A stretch of 64,000 bases of DNA from the NCBI GenBank assembly GCA_905221605.1, contig CAJNDS010002627.1, positions 253,857 through 317,856 on the forward strand, written 5' to 3'. The notes below the pieces were generated by a model. It worked only from the letters and a program-made list of their open reading frames with translations, was not told the origin of the DNA and ran no database searches. The position numbers and the translations under genes were made by a program. Source of the stretch: Symbiodinium natans (lineage: Eukaryota > Sar > Dinophyceae > Suessiales > Symbiodiniaceae). This document shows positions 1 through 10,618 of the stretch, in pieces (the stretch's first letter is position 1; every line of letters starts with the position of its first letter).

Positions 1-1789
1 GCGTTGACTGATTGAAGGGTTCTCTCTGGCAATCGAGGCAACGAGGAGTTGCTAAAAGTGCTGTTGTCATTCAGGCTACTCAGGGCTAGAAGCTTTCATA
101 GCAGGGCTAGTGCGGGGCCTTGAGATGAGGCTTCTCTGGGTTCTGCAAGCTCTGGGCCTCAGCAGGCAACCTCGTCTCTGGAACTTGAAGATCCCAACTC
201 AAGGAGCAGTTCTCCAGCGCAAGATGCCGCAACCAGTACCCCGAGACTCAAGACGCAAAACGAAAACTATCGAAAACTGGAACTCGGTCCCTGCCCACAC
301 GCCAACTTCCTTCTGAACAAAGCAAGAGAGCGTGACAACAGAGACTACACTCCTGCAGCTCGACAGAGACCTGGGCTCGCGCTCAGGGGCTCTGATCATC
401 TGGGAGAGATTGGGATGATCTTTCGAGCCTTGGGGCTCTGTGATTGAGGCCCAACCCTGAACCCGGAACTGAATCCCGAAATACGCGAACTCTCCCCCAC
501 AACGCTAGGCACCTACAAGCCCGCTGCAAGCCTTAAATCTGTGACTCCTACGTACAGACCCTAAACTCCGGATGATGTGCTATGCTGTGGACGTGCCCTC
601 CAAGCCCCTCCAACTCCAAGCCCCTCCAAGCACTTCACCCCCCCCCCTCCTTCGCTGCCCAACAGCCTTACGTGCACGTACCTACCCCACCCTACCCCGT
701 CTGTCTGTGTGAATCATACCACGACGGATGTTGGCGGGATGGTGAAGTGCTTGTGAAGTACTTCCAGATGCTCCAGCAGCATGGGCAAAATCATCTAGCT
801 AGACACCCAACCGAGCCTTGTCCTTGCGGAGGACGCTCTCTTGAAGCGCCTCAGAGCAGAGGACTTCCTTGGCAGCCGAGGGGTGGGTCATGCAAGTCTG
901 TTTGCCTTTAGGAAGTTTAGGCGGGGAAACCCGCTTGGGACGGAGTTACCGGGCTTGAAGGCACAAGGAGTCCAAGCGGCCTTTGGGGCAGTAGCGTTCA
1001 GAATATTCGGATCGTACTCTGATGCACCCTCGTGCACTCTGATGTGTAAACTTAAGCCGAAGGGGGGCCTCGGGGCGATGAGCAGCACAATCACTGCTTC
1101 TCCAGGCTTCTCAAACGATGGGAAAATCATGGATCACCGCAGTCTTAGAAGTCCGTGAACCAGGGTGTTCTCGTGCAGCTACCCCGGAAGCTCGCGTGGC
1201 TTGGCTCACCCGCCCTGCGCTTGCAAAGACGTTTCGGCGATTTACAGCGGTTCCGCAACCGCCAGGCCCGTACAATTGCAAAAAGGGTTGCATGTGATTG
1301 CAGATGTTGCAACCCAGCGGTCGTACAATGATGGGCTAGACATTCTCCTTGACTTGTGGCTATCAAAATATTACGAAATTATTTGGTGGCTGTTCTGCAC
1401 TGGGATGTTTGTCTGCACTCGACATCCACCAGCCCAGCATGGCCCAGCGGGAGGATTCTGGACGTCAGAAAATGCATCGGAAGAGCACGACTTCGTCCAG
1501 AAACAGCGGCCAACACAGGCACATGTAACATGAATTGGTGCTCACTGGCAAATGCCAATCCCGACACGCCACAAGCCCCGGCATTGCCAAGTTTAAGGAT
1601 CAATATGCATCGCCTGAAGTAAATGACCTGTGCCGGTGCTGTGTGTCACGACAGGGTTGCCTGATCAGCACTACCCTGAACCTACCCAAGGTGAAGGTGG
1701 AAGAACCATCACAAAGCCGCGTCCATTGCTCGAGACGAAGGACCAAGGACCCCCCGAGAAACTGGACATTGCAGCAGATGAACAACATC
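1..1789. other. No supportable gene
   Basis: Both strands carry only short frames with no convincing splice-bounded coding signal. The next exon downstream of 1873-1987 should lie here or beyond the window edge, but I could not identify it. Confidence 0.5.
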
Positions 1790-1872
1790 CCCTAACCCCC
1801 AAACCCTAACCCCTAAACCCCAAACAGCAACCCTAAACCCTAACCCCTAAACCCTAAACCCTAAACCCTAAC
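1790..1872 (-). repeat. Telomere-like array, CCCTAAA on +
   Basis: Degenerate CCCTAAA/CCCCTAA units. In the minus sense it is the start of the intron that follows exon 1873-1987. Confidence 0.9.
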
Positions 1873-1987
1873 ATGAGTAGATGTGGCCGTGGTGCGAAGC
1901 GCTCCAGCTTCTCCAGCTCCGCGCGCTGTGCCGCGGCAGCGGCCTCGGCGCTGCGGCGGAGCTCTGCCAAGGGCGCAAGGACGTCGC
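1873..1987 (-). CDS. Exon, Ala/Glu-rich helical (BAR-like) segment
   Basis: Minus-strand exon of 115 nt (2 nt + 37 codons + 2 nt). The acceptor is CCGCAG|GC and the donor AT|GTTAGGG lies inside the telomere-like array. The frame reads DVLAPLAELRRS, then an alanine run, then RAELEKLERFAPR: a long amphipathic helix with LEKLE heptad character. Its phase follows exactly from exon 2884-2948, where a G plus GC makes Gly. With that exon the order of residues recalls the central helices of BAR/AH-domain membrane-curvature proteins. That resemblance is my inference. The other two frames are poorer or interrupted. Confidence 0.6.
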
Positions 1988-2018
1988 CTGCGGTTCAAAG
2001 AGCGCTTCGTGGTTCAAG

Positions 2019-2112
2019 GTTTGGGGGTTTTGGGTTTAGGGTTTAGGGTTTAGGGGTTAAGGGGTTAAGGGGTTAAGGGGTTAAGGGGTTAAGGGGTTAA
2101 GGGGTTAAGGGG
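2019..2112 (+). repeat. Telomere-like array, TTTAGGG then (GGGGTTAA)n
   Basis: Begins with TTTAGGG units and changes to eight near-identical octamers GGGGTTAA at about 2053-2111. Lies at the 3' end of the intron upstream of exon 1873-1987 (minus sense). Confidence 0.9.
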
Positions 2113-2817
2113 CAACCTTCGTTTCAGCATGCTTCAGCCGACACTGTCCCTGCTAGCACCCGAGCACCACCAGAGGCCGAAGCTCTCAGAGCAGACATTG
2201 AACAGATGCGGAGCAAGGTGTGAAGGTATGGGCGGCCTCCCCTACAAACAGTGCAGCGCTGCCCGGACTCGCCAGACCCGGCCAGCCCGGGATCCTGAGC
2301 ACGACGGATGGTACGTCTTACGACGAGCGCGGCTCCGGACTCCCCCAGCAGACGCCGTAGCCCATCTGCTCTGCTGTCATGCGCCGATCCCACAGCGCGT
2401 TGGCCCCAAGGGAGTTTCAGCACAGCTGTGCCCCACACCCGGCCAGCGGTGTGAGGGAGGTTGGCAGCGGCGGGGATGCAACCTCCCCTGGGTAGGGCAT
2501 GGTAGGAACAGAGCATGGAACACAAGTTGGACAAGCTTTGAGCACATCCCAGCTTCACTCTTGCTCTCACCCAGCTGAGAATGTTATGCACCAAAGCACA
2601 GGCTCAAACACGATCCCTGCATTTGGCAAACATCCACGTGCCTGACGCTACAATCATTGCCCAAGAGCTCTTGGGACCTTGCGGCTCTGGAAAGAACACG
2701 CCGATGCCAGTCATCTTGGTCCCAACTTCTGCATCCGGCCAGTATATCCTACTTACCCTCTTTAACCGGCTTACATATACATCCGAATCCACTACCTTTC
2801 ATCACCTCGCAAGCACA

Positions 2818-2870
2818 CCCCTAAACCCTAAACCCCAAACCCTGAACCCTAAACCCTAAACCCCAAACCC
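2818..2870 (-). repeat. Telomere-like array, CCCTAAA on +
   Basis: Seven or so units, 13 bp from the donor of exon 2884-2948. Confidence 0.9.
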
Positions 2871-2883
2871 AGTGCCCAAGTAC

Positions 2884-2948
2884 CTGTCAGCGCCGCCGCC
2901 ACGTTTAGGAGCATGGCACCCAGCTCCTGCCATGCCTGCAGAAGGCAC
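2884..2948 (-). CDS. Exon, helical (BAR-like) segment
   Basis: 65 nt, 1 nt + 21 codons + 1 nt. Acceptor TTGCTCAG|G directly follows a CCCTAAA array (minus sense), and donor ACAG|GTACTT is canonical. It reads LLQAWQELGAMLLNVAAAL, a clear amphipathic helix. Phase fits upstream exon 4513-4631 (2 nt) and downstream exon 1873-1987 (2 nt start), so the three form one reading frame. Too short to appear as an ATG-initiated ORF. Confidence 0.6.
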
Positions 2949-2956
2949 CTGAGCAA

Positions 2957-3024
2957 GGGTTTAGGGTTTAGGGTTGAGGGTTCAGGGTTCAGGGTTCAGG
3001 GTTTAGGGTTTAGGGTTTAGGGTA
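2957..3024 (+). repeat. Telomere-like array, TTTAGGG with TTCAGGG variants
   Basis: About nine units. Sits immediately 5' (minus sense) of the acceptor of exon 2884-2948. Confidence 0.9.
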
Positions 3025-3336
3025 GTAAGGGTAGTCGGGTTGGGGTCAGCAGCAGGGGCTGTGGCGTTTGGGGGCTCGTGGCTTGTGGCTTGCACTGCAG
3101 CATGTTCATCTCAGGCTTGTTTAGCCTAAAAGCCTGATTAGGTGCATGGGTACGAGTGGCTCGTGAGAGTGACTCTTGCTGCTCGGCTTCTGCGGTTGGG
3201 CACGTTGGGTGTCGGGCATCTTGCTGCAACTGCCATTTGTGTCGGTCCAAAAAACATGTGCAGCAACAAGATATGTCTGAACCCTGAAAGTCGCACACAT
3301 CCAATAAGATGCTGCTTGCAAGGATGAGCCCTTTAC

Positions 3337-3405
3337 CTTGATCTGCCACCTTGCCGCCTGAAATTGAGAGCCTAAGCCCTGTACCTTCAAAGCCTCCAGG
3401 AGCCT
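3337..3405 (-). CDS. Possible exon, unassigned
   Basis: A minus frame reading APGGFEGTGLRLSISGGK is bounded by a weak acceptor (ATGTAG|AG) and a good donor (CAAG|GTAAAG). Its phases do not fit between exons 4513-4631 and 2884-2948, which already join directly. It is either alternative, from another transcript, or chance. Confidence 0.25.
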
Positions 3406-3426
3406 CTACATGCACGAACATGGTTG

Positions 3427-3517
3427 ATTTAGGGTTTAGGGTTAAGGGTTTAGGGCTTTGGGTTTAGGTTTAGGGTTTAGGGTTTAGGGCTTCGGGTTTG
3501 GGGTTTGGGGTTGAGGG
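3427..3517 (+). repeat. Telomere-like array, TTTAGGG
   Basis: Degenerate TTTAGGG with TTGGGG variants; intronic relative to the minus-strand gene. Confidence 0.85.
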
Positions 3518-4512
3518 ATCCACGAATGCTCTGCCCCAGATCTCCCAATGCTCGGCGCCTGCTGCAGGCCTGCGTCTCCTTGCTCGAGGCTTCACCTTGC
3601 CGTCCATGGTGGTTCGGGGTGTACGCTCATGATGGCAACGAATTATAACTTGCGACGTATTCCGTGGGTGAACTGCCATCCCATAGGCCTTGCCAGCCTT
3701 GTCTGAAACCCACGATCCCGCCCAGCACTAGCAAAGCCGACAGCGTCCTGAACTCACCAATTCCAATGAAGAACCGCCTCTCTTTGTTCCAAAACCTTGA
3801 AGCCCGAAAGAACCCTGGACCTTCACGGCCGTTGAAAAGTCTGTCAAACGTGAGAGCTCTGAGCAAAAATAGTCCGGTTCCAAGCCGAAAATCCCAAGTG
3901 ACCCGGACCTGCCCCCTCAGACGCAAAGGCGACCAGGAGCTGCTGTAGAGCGGAACGCGCCTGGTGAGTTGAGACTTTTTCTCGTCATCAGTTGATGTGC
4001 CTGCGAACAAAGGTTCGTACAAAGGTGGGAATGCATCGCAGGTTGGGGAACTTGGAAACCGCGAATGCACGCTTCGCAGAAGCGGCTTGGGCAAAAACCG
4101 TGCACCTCACAAATCTCCTGCTTTCTAGAGTGCCATCTCGAGAGAATGCGTCTAGTACTTCGAGTGCAGTCTTTTAAACAGAGATAGACAGAAATACCCT
4201 GCAAGCGTCCAAAGACCTGACCAGACAAGAAAGATTCTATACTTGTCGCTTCTGACAGTGGAACGCTTTCTTGTGGGCATCCAACGAATCAACACCAGTC
4301 CTTATTTCAATGTATCTGCGTGGAAACCATGTCTTCTTTTCCGATCGTTGATTCGGCGACCAAGGGGCGTGGTGAGCGTCTCGGATGTACAGCTGTGGCA
4401 GCCGCTTCATGAGAGGCCGGTTTGTAGGGCAAGAACCAAGGACTATCATGGGCAGTTCTGAAGTCTGAAGCAGGGACTCGTGATAGTCAGCGGCTTCGGG
4501 CCACACGACCAC

Positions 4513-4631
4513 GGAGGTGCCTCGCGTTGGAGGCCGTTGCCTGCTGCATTGAGCGCCTCCGAGGCCCGCGTCGCTGCGCGCAGGAGGAGGTCACCTGGGG
4601 CTGAGGCATCGGTCAGACTCTTGAGGGCCAA
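4513..4631 (-). CDS. Exon, helical (BAR-like) segment
   Basis: 119 nt, phase 0 to phase 2. Acceptor CCCCCTCAG|TTG; donor CACCTCC|GTGGTC. It reads LALKSLTDASAPGDLLLR, followed by an Ala-rich helix ending GNGLQREAP. No telomere-like array touches this exon, unlike its two downstream partners. Any upstream exon of this gene would lie above 4640 and below the stop codon at 9381; exons 7449-7680 are candidates. Function unknown; membrane-curvature (BAR-like) role is only a structural guess. Confidence 0.55.
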
Positions 4632-4639
4632 CTGAGGGG

Positions 4640-5743
4640 GCTTTAGGGGATCGCCGCTGCCTGCTTTTGATCAGTTTTGCAGGGGTCCAAGCGAGAAAGC
4701 GCAATGAGTTCCTCATCACATCTGCCGGAGCAGCGTTTCCGTGCACGGAAACGGCGCCCCGCTCTGATCCCACGTCGTATGTCGCAGGGCTAAGGTGCTT
4801 TGTGAGTGATGACGGGTTGACATGACCCGTCTTGCATTTGTTCCAGCGAGGCCCCAGGCCGGAGGCATGTTGGGTAAAGAAACGATCCACCTCCTTTGTC
4901 CCCCTCTCTCACGCTCCCGGCACCAGAAGCCAAAGTGCCGACCCTGTGTTTGGTCCTTGGCCCTGGCGAGAGTTGGTGCAGAATCCCATGGCCCCTCTGG
5001 ACCACCTGTGCCCCACCCCCCGACCGACCGAACAAGCTGATGGACCCCTTAAGACTTTGCGTGGACCACCTTGGAGCCCCACTGTGAATGGGAAGCTCCC
5101 CCCCCCCCACGAGCGTCCCCTTGCCCTCTTGAAAGTCTCTTAGGAATCTTCTGCCGGCACTTGGCTTCCGAGGTCTAACAGGCTTGGGCTTCGCCCCACC
5201 CCTTGGGGTACTTCGGGGCGGGGCTTGGCGTGGCAACGGGCCGTTTGGCCGCAAAGCTGGGCCCGAAGAAGAGTTTCTGGGAGATGAGGCATGGCTAAGG
5301 GTGTTTACGGGGACTGCAACCGGAAGATCCGGAAGCCGAAAAGTTCAGAAGGCTTCTTGACAGCCACAAAGTGTTCAAGCTGCGACTTGAGAGTCGATTG
5401 GAAGCTTGTCTCTGCTTTTAGCGCACAAGGCATCATGGCCACAACTCAATCCGGCCCCAATCCTGCAAAACCTTGTCGCGGACCCCCCTTACAAATCTTG
5501 CTACTGAGCCGCAGGTCGTCAGCTGAGCGTTTGAGCGCTGTTCCGCCGCTGGGAGTTCCTCCTGGGTTGAGGGGTTGCGGGAGCAGGTTCAAGCGTTCTT
5601 GGCGTGTATTGCCTTATGAGGCACTTCATGGCCCGGGGTGGGCAGGATGGCTTATCGTTTAAGGTTTGGCATTTGTTAGGAGTGCGGGACGGTTTCGGTT
5701 TAGGCCGACGGGAAGAACTTGCCAACCAAGGCAGGCCCGGACA
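4640..5743. other. No supportable gene
   Basis: Several overlapping chance frames on both strands (e.g. 4790-5254 minus, Pro/Arg-rich) but no exon with matching splice sites and codon bias. Confidence 0.45.
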
Positions 5744-5810
5744 ACCCTAAACCCTAAACCCCTAAACCCCTAAACCCTAAACCCTAAACCCTAAACCCTA
5801 AACCCTAAAC
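5744..5810 (-). repeat. Telomere-like array, CCCTAAA on +
   Basis: About nine units. On its right a minus frame ending PLRPSDCNPKA abuts a GT|TTAGGG-type donor, a possible tiny exon (about 5811-5848) with weak support. Confidence 0.85.
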
Positions 5811-6796
5811 AGCCTTAGGATTGCAGTCTGAGGGGCGAAGAGGGCCTTTTGGCCAGGTCAAGAACCAGAAGACGAGTATTTGAAGTGGATTCTTAGAAAA
5901 AACTTCTCTGAAGAGGCAGCAGCGCCACGACTTAGGTTTCACCGGCACGCAACTCAGCCCGAAAACGAAACCCTGAGAGCCAAGCGTGAAAAGGCCTAAC
6001 GATCGATGTCTGTACCGACGCCTTGTCTTCTTCGTCTCATTTGCTTTGAAAAACACAGAGAATCATATCAAAAAAGTTATCACAAAAATCCCATGAACAA
6101 TAAAAAGTAAATAGACTTCGCAGACCTGCCTTCAGCAGCCTCTCCCGCCGCGGGCTCCGCGGCACCAGGGCCTCTACCGCTTCGAGGACTCCTCGCCGAT
6201 GCGGCAAACTTGTTGCAACCCAAACCCTCAAAGCTTCAAGCCTCATAAGGGTGTTTCCGAAACTACGGGTACCTCATTGGGGTCCTTATTGTAGGGGGAA
6301 TTTATACTATTTGGCGGTCTATATTAGGAACCCATAAAGTTCAGAGAAGTCTAAGCTGTAAGCTAAGTTCAAACCTGCAAACTCCAGTCTTCGGGATTTT
6401 GGGGGCTTCGGCAACCTGTCTCTTGGTCCAAGTCAGATCCACTTCGGCTGACCTGGAAAGTCCATGGCGACATGGCTTGGGATCTTACAACCCGAAGATA
6501 TTGCCGTGGCTGAGAGGTTGATCTGGGTTCTTGACAGTCCACAAGCAGCCTTACACGCACATTGATCCACACTTGCCTCTGTCGGCACTATTTTCCACGA
6601 GGGAATGGCGAACAAGACGAAATGGTTTCTTGCACGTACGTGCTTCAAAGGTTGGGAAGTTCTGCAGCGGACATCACCGAACTGGACATTGCACATGCTT
6701 CATTGATGATGCGCACATGTTGGCCAACTGCCTCACACAGTGATTCAGCTCATTGCAACACGTGGTTCCACAATGTTCCACATGTTGCAACACAAA

Positions 6797-6894
6797 GGCG
6801 TGCGCGTGCAGGCGTGCGCATGCAAGCGTCCGCATGCAGGCGTGCGCGTGCAAGCGTGCGCGTGGCAGGCATGCGCGCAGGCGCGGTCGAGCAA
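6797..6894. repeat. GC-rich alternating purine/pyrimidine tract
   Basis: Repeats of GCGTGCGCGTGCA and GCATGCAAGCGT types, alternating purine and pyrimidine almost throughout; Z-DNA-prone composition. Confidence 0.8.
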
Positions 6895-6904
6895 GCATAT
6901 ATCT

Positions 6905-6929
6905 ATATATACATACATACATACATACA

Positions 6930-6962
<33 letters not shown>
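6905..6962. repeat. (ATAC)n microsatellite
   Basis: About twelve ATAC units flanked by TATATA. Confidence 0.95.
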
Positions 6963-6965
<3 letters not shown>

Positions 6966-7020
6966 TATACCGTATATACCGTATATACCGTATATGCCGT
7001 ATATACCGTATATACATATA
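6963..7020. repeat. TATACCG-type minisatellite
   Basis: Five or six copies of a 9-bp unit of the form CGTATATAC, continuing the alternating tract to its left. Confidence 0.9.
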
Positions 7021-7336
7021 TCTTCTTATTCTCAACTGTATCTGCATAAGATTTATGTTCCTATGAATATTTGTAATTCCATGTATGAACTGGTTGCTTT
7101 TTTGATCTACATGTACATTTAATTGTGATCGGAAATCAAGTCGGGACGGTCGGCTCTGAACTGAAGCCTTGAAGCTCAGAAACAGAATCGAAAAGCCTCA
7201 AATTCCAAATCAAACCCACATCGGAGTCACTCTGAATTGAGAGCAACATTCTGCCCTAGCGGTTGTGCCTGATCCTCAACCTGAAACCCACAACATCCAC
7301 CACTTAACACTTGCCAGGCTTGCCGAAACGAAGGAA

Positions 7337-7448
7337 CCCTAAACACTAAACCCTAAACCCTAAACCCTAAACCCTAAACCCTAAACCCTAAACCCTAAAC
7401 CCTAAACCCTAACCCTAAACCCTAAACCCTAAACCCTAAACCCTAAAC
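7337..7448 (-). repeat. Telomere-like array, CCCTAAA on +
   Basis: Fifteen or more near-perfect units. In the minus sense the array starts at the donor of exon 7449-7549. Confidence 0.95.
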
Positions 7449-7549
7449 CGACAAAGGTAAGGCAATCGGCCCTGCTGGGTGGCGCGAAGGCGGCGCGGGA
7501 GGCCATTGGTGCTGCGAGTTGCCCCAGAATTGGAAGGTGAAGCTGGGGG
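7449..7549 (-). CDS. Exon, unassigned
   Basis: 101 nt, 1 nt + 33 codons + 1 nt. Acceptor CCTTCAG|C, donor GTCG|GTTTAGGG, which is the first unit of the adjoining array. The phase-compatible frame reads LHLPILGQLAAPMASRAAF and continues APPSRADCLTFV. All three minus frames are open, so the choice rests on phase with 7586-7680. A plus-strand alternative (GCAATCG to GGAAG|GTGAAG) is also open. Confidence 0.45.
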
Positions 7550-7585
7550 CTGAAGGCCCTAAACCCTAAACCCTAAACCCTAAAC
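7550..7585 (-). other. Candidate 36-nt intron made of telomeric repeat
   Basis: Read on the minus strand it is four GTTTAGG units followed by GCCTTCAG, i.e. GT...AG with nothing else. It separates two exons whose phases match (2 then 1). Unspliced, the frame meets a TAG inside the repeat. Confidence 0.4.
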
Positions 7586-7680
7586 CCTCTCGGTGTAGGA
7601 GGTGAGGGTCTAGATGGTCTCGGGCTGAGCAGGGCTTCAGGTGCTTGGGCCCATGCAGCCTTACTGGCAAGCCCAGAGCC
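7586..7680 (-). CDS. Exon, Pro/Ala-rich, unassigned
   Basis: 95 nt, phase 0 to 2. Acceptor CAATCCAG|GGC, donor AGAGG|GTTTAGGG. Reads GSGLASKAAWAQAPEALLSP and ends in a PRPSRPSPPTPR proline stretch. The residue choice (Lys, Trp, Glu among Ala/Pro) looks coding. Joined in phase to exon 7449-7549 across a 36-nt gap. Confidence 0.5.
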
Positions 7681-7700
7681 CTGGATTGTCGAATGAATCA

Positions 7701-7739
7701 TAAACCCTAAGCCCTAAACCCTAAACCCTAAACACTAAA
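7701..7739 (-). repeat. Telomere-like array, CCCTAAA on +
   Basis: Five units. Confidence 0.9.
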
Positions 7740-8168
7740 GGGTTGAAACAGCTGGCAAGAGATGCCACATATAACGCTGTCTGTAAGTTGAGTCTTGAAT
7801 CCTTGCTGCAGCAGTGGCGACTACAACGTGACTACAATCGCAAGCACGATATTCGCAACGTTTAGCCAAAACACGTTCGTGCGTGTGGCTCGGTGGTAGT
7901 CCATTAAGAATCCGTGAGCTCTTTTTCGAGCGATGCGGCGTGCACTGAATGCGCCTGCAAGGTCTAGGCTATTCATGTCTAACCTAAACAAGACAGTGTC
8001 ACATTCAGCCTGGGGTATGTTAATACCCCACACGCTGTACAAGACCTTCTTTGAGGGCTTGAGGCATCAAAGGCATGAAGATACAAGCACGAGGTCACCC
8101 AGAAGCCCAAACTGCTTGGTTGGTACTAGTTCTCCTGGATGCCCTCGAGCTCAACCTTGTTTGCTCAC

Positions 8169-8245
8169 TAGGGTTTAGGGTTTAGGGTTTAGGGTTTCGG
8201 GTTTAGGGTTTAGGGTTTCGGGTTTAGGGTTTGGGGCTTAGGGTC
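8169..8245 (+). repeat. Telomere-like array, TTTAGGG
   Basis: Ten units with two TTTCGGG variants; paired in opposite orientation with 7701-7739. Confidence 0.9.
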
Positions 8246-8875
8246 TCGTTAGGGTTGGAAAGGGTGCATCCGATATCCAAAGTGCAAGAAAACAAGTTGC
8301 CCGAACTCCGCTGGATGACAGAAGGAGCACGTTGCTCAGGCGCCCCAAAGTCTGACAGGTAGAGCCACAGTTTGAGCCCTTGACCTGAGCTCAGATTGGG
8401 GCGTCTTCTCGGATTCAGGGCAAGGCAGGCAAGGCCGAAGGAGTATGCGGAGAATGCTCCTCCCAAAAAACATCCTAAAACCCATCCAGGTTGCCTTGCG
8501 CACTTCCACCTTGTGCTCGAGGTGACGCGCGGACAGAGATCTTGGCTTTCCGAGCAATCATGTACCTTGCGGGCTTGGCATGTAGATGGGTCTCCTTGTA
8601 AACTGAGGCGTTAACGATACCGCAGCGACCAACAGTCACACAGAAAAATCTCTCTTGCTCCTCGTGCGACACCTCCACTCCCCGGCACCACCCCACTCCC
8701 CTTACGCCCCCCGACTCTTCCCCTCACTCCCTTGCACTCCTTTCTTAATCCTTTCTACGCTTCACGGTCCTTTGAAATCCCATCATAAACTCTTCTGAAC
8801 CACTGATTCTAATCCCTTCCTAGCCCCTTCTACTTCTGCACTCTGCTTAGATCCATACTCCTTCCTTCCATCGCT

Positions 8876-9343
8876 TCATAATTCATAGACATTGCACTTC
8901 GGAGGATACGGCACCCCAAAGCAATCCAAAGAACATCCGGGGCACCTCCTCGGGTCGTCCAGCATCCTGAACCACACCGTCTGGCGGAGGTAGGTCTCTC
9001 CAAGCTCTGGATTGGCAGTTGCCTCTTCCGCATATCTCCTCACTCCTGGGGGGTTTTTGTGGGATCCTGATAGGCCCTCAACCCAAAAGTACCACGCACG
9101 TGGGGGTTTCGGGCGAGGGGCTTTCTCAAGTTTCGGGCCGGGCCCATATGAGCCCAAGGCACGAGAACGGACAGACTCCCAGTCTGTGGGACGGATAAAC
9201 CTCCGCAGTGTAGGCATGCAACCTCCCTCCGACGTCTCCGCGTACTTCAGGTGCACCTGGATCCAAGCCGGAAGTCCATATGTGAAACTTCTATGATTTG
9301 GGCTTTCAGGCGGGCCTCCCCAACTCCCCAACTCAACACGCAA
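8876..9343 (-). CDS. Hypothetical ORF, 155 aa, doubtful
   Basis: Starts ATG at 9343 and ends at 8876, just downstream of the stop of the PAS-like gene on the same strand. It contains Trp- and Cys-bearing stretches such as WFRMLDDPRRCPGCSLDCFG and a Pro/Lys linker. I do not recognise it. The opposite strand is also open over part of it, so it may be chance or 3'-UTR of 9381-10618. Confidence 0.25.
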   Translation of the reverse strand: MRVELGSWGGPPESPNHRSFTYGLPAWIQVHLKYAETSEGGCMPTLRRFIRPTDWESVRSRALGSYGPGPKLEKAPRPKPPRAWYFWVEGLSGSHKNPPGVRRYAEEATANPELGETYLRQTVWFRMLDDPRRCPGCSLDCFGVPYPPKCNVYEL

Positions 9344-9380
9344 GGCCCTCGACGAAGGGCTACACTCGCCAACATGCAGC

Positions 9381-10618
9381 TTAGTTAGGATCGAGGGTAG
9401 CGGTAGTGTGAAGAAGGGCAGGCTCGACTTTGTTGGGGACAGCTTCGGATTCAGGGCCCCAGCGGAAACTCAGCGGAAACTCAGCGGAGTGCAGCGCCTG
9501 GCACACATCCTGGTGGCGCTTTGTGGCATCAACGAGGAGCATCATCTCAGCGAGCTGCGGAGTCTGTAACCAAGTGCACCCTGAGGTGCCAGAATCGGAC
9601 GATGGAGCTTGGGACCTGTGCCTCACCAGTCGCTTGAGCAACTGCTGCGGGATGTCTTCCGCCCGTGCGTCAGGCAACACCTGGATCTCTGTATCCTGCT
9701 TCATTGCAAGTAGGTGGTAATCTTCCCCTGAGCCGAAGAGGTTTGACAGAGAGACGTGGAAAAGGTCGACGCCCACGCGGCCCACACGTGTGCTGGCCTT
9801 GCCTTGCAAAGATGCACGAAGGCATGGTGGCATTCCGTGATACATGTCCGGATTAATACAAGCCTTTGAAGATGTTGAAATGAAGTCACGGAAGCGGGCC
9901 TTTTCCTCCTCGGAGTCTACAAGCAACTCCATAAAAGGCTTGTTCTGGAAGTCTGCATTGGTGGACAGAATCTGATTCAGGCAAGCACCAGGGCCTTGAA
10001 TCCTGAGCTGCCCATCGAGCAGGATCTCTCCATCGCAGATGCCGCAAAGCATTCTGCGGAAGCCAGCTAACATCTTCTCGGCGTCATCGGACCTGAACTG
10101 CGCAGCCAAAGTCTCCCTCATGTAGTACGCCAGGGAGATGCTCAGCAGAACAGAACCGCAAGCCACAAAGCACTCAACAAATGCATATGCCATCATGTTT
10201 GCGCTGGGCCCATGAATCATCAGCTTCACCAGGACATCGGTCACTGACATCGATATCTGACCGACGGTATGAATGCGGGGCTCAACATGCAAAGCCACCA
10301 TACAAAGTCGAAAGACGGCATTCAAGGTTTGCATGACAGCCACGTCAGATAGCTGCATGTGTCTTGTCTCCAGGGTCTCTGCTATCCCGATTGAAAAGAG
10401 GATGACAAGGTAGAGCCGTATGTGAACGGATTGCCACTTGATGAGTCCGTGAGCAGCACTCACATGCACCACGTAGGCAATGCTGGCCCCAAGTCGTATC
10501 AATCTGGTGCCATCCACGTACAGCAATACGCAGATTGCCATGCAGACGCTATGCTGCAGGAACTGGCTCGCAAAGACGAAGTTGTTTTCCATAAGGTGCC
10601 TCGGACATGATTCTAATC
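9381..10618 (-). CDS. Membrane protein with PAS-like C-terminal domain (terminal exon)
   Basis: Open to a TAA at 9381-9383. From the first ATG (10592) it encodes 403 aa: hydrophobic segments near residues 8-27, 32-48, 57-72, 84-102 and 134-156, then a PAS-like region at about 180-300 (starting LCGICDGEILLDGQLRI and including PPCLRASLQGKASTRVG and DYHLLAMK), then a polar tail. I recognise this arrangement as a large, uncharacterised Symbiodinium family, probably membrane sensory or signalling proteins; no catalytic domain is visible. The frame opens upstream of the ATG. An acceptor CAATTAG|GA at 10619 would join it in phase to exon 10678-10786 through a 59-nt intron, making this a last exon rather than a complete intronless gene. 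Confidence 0.75.

Noticed and set aside
7337-7448. CRISPR-like array
   Set aside because: Units are contiguous 7-mers without spacers.
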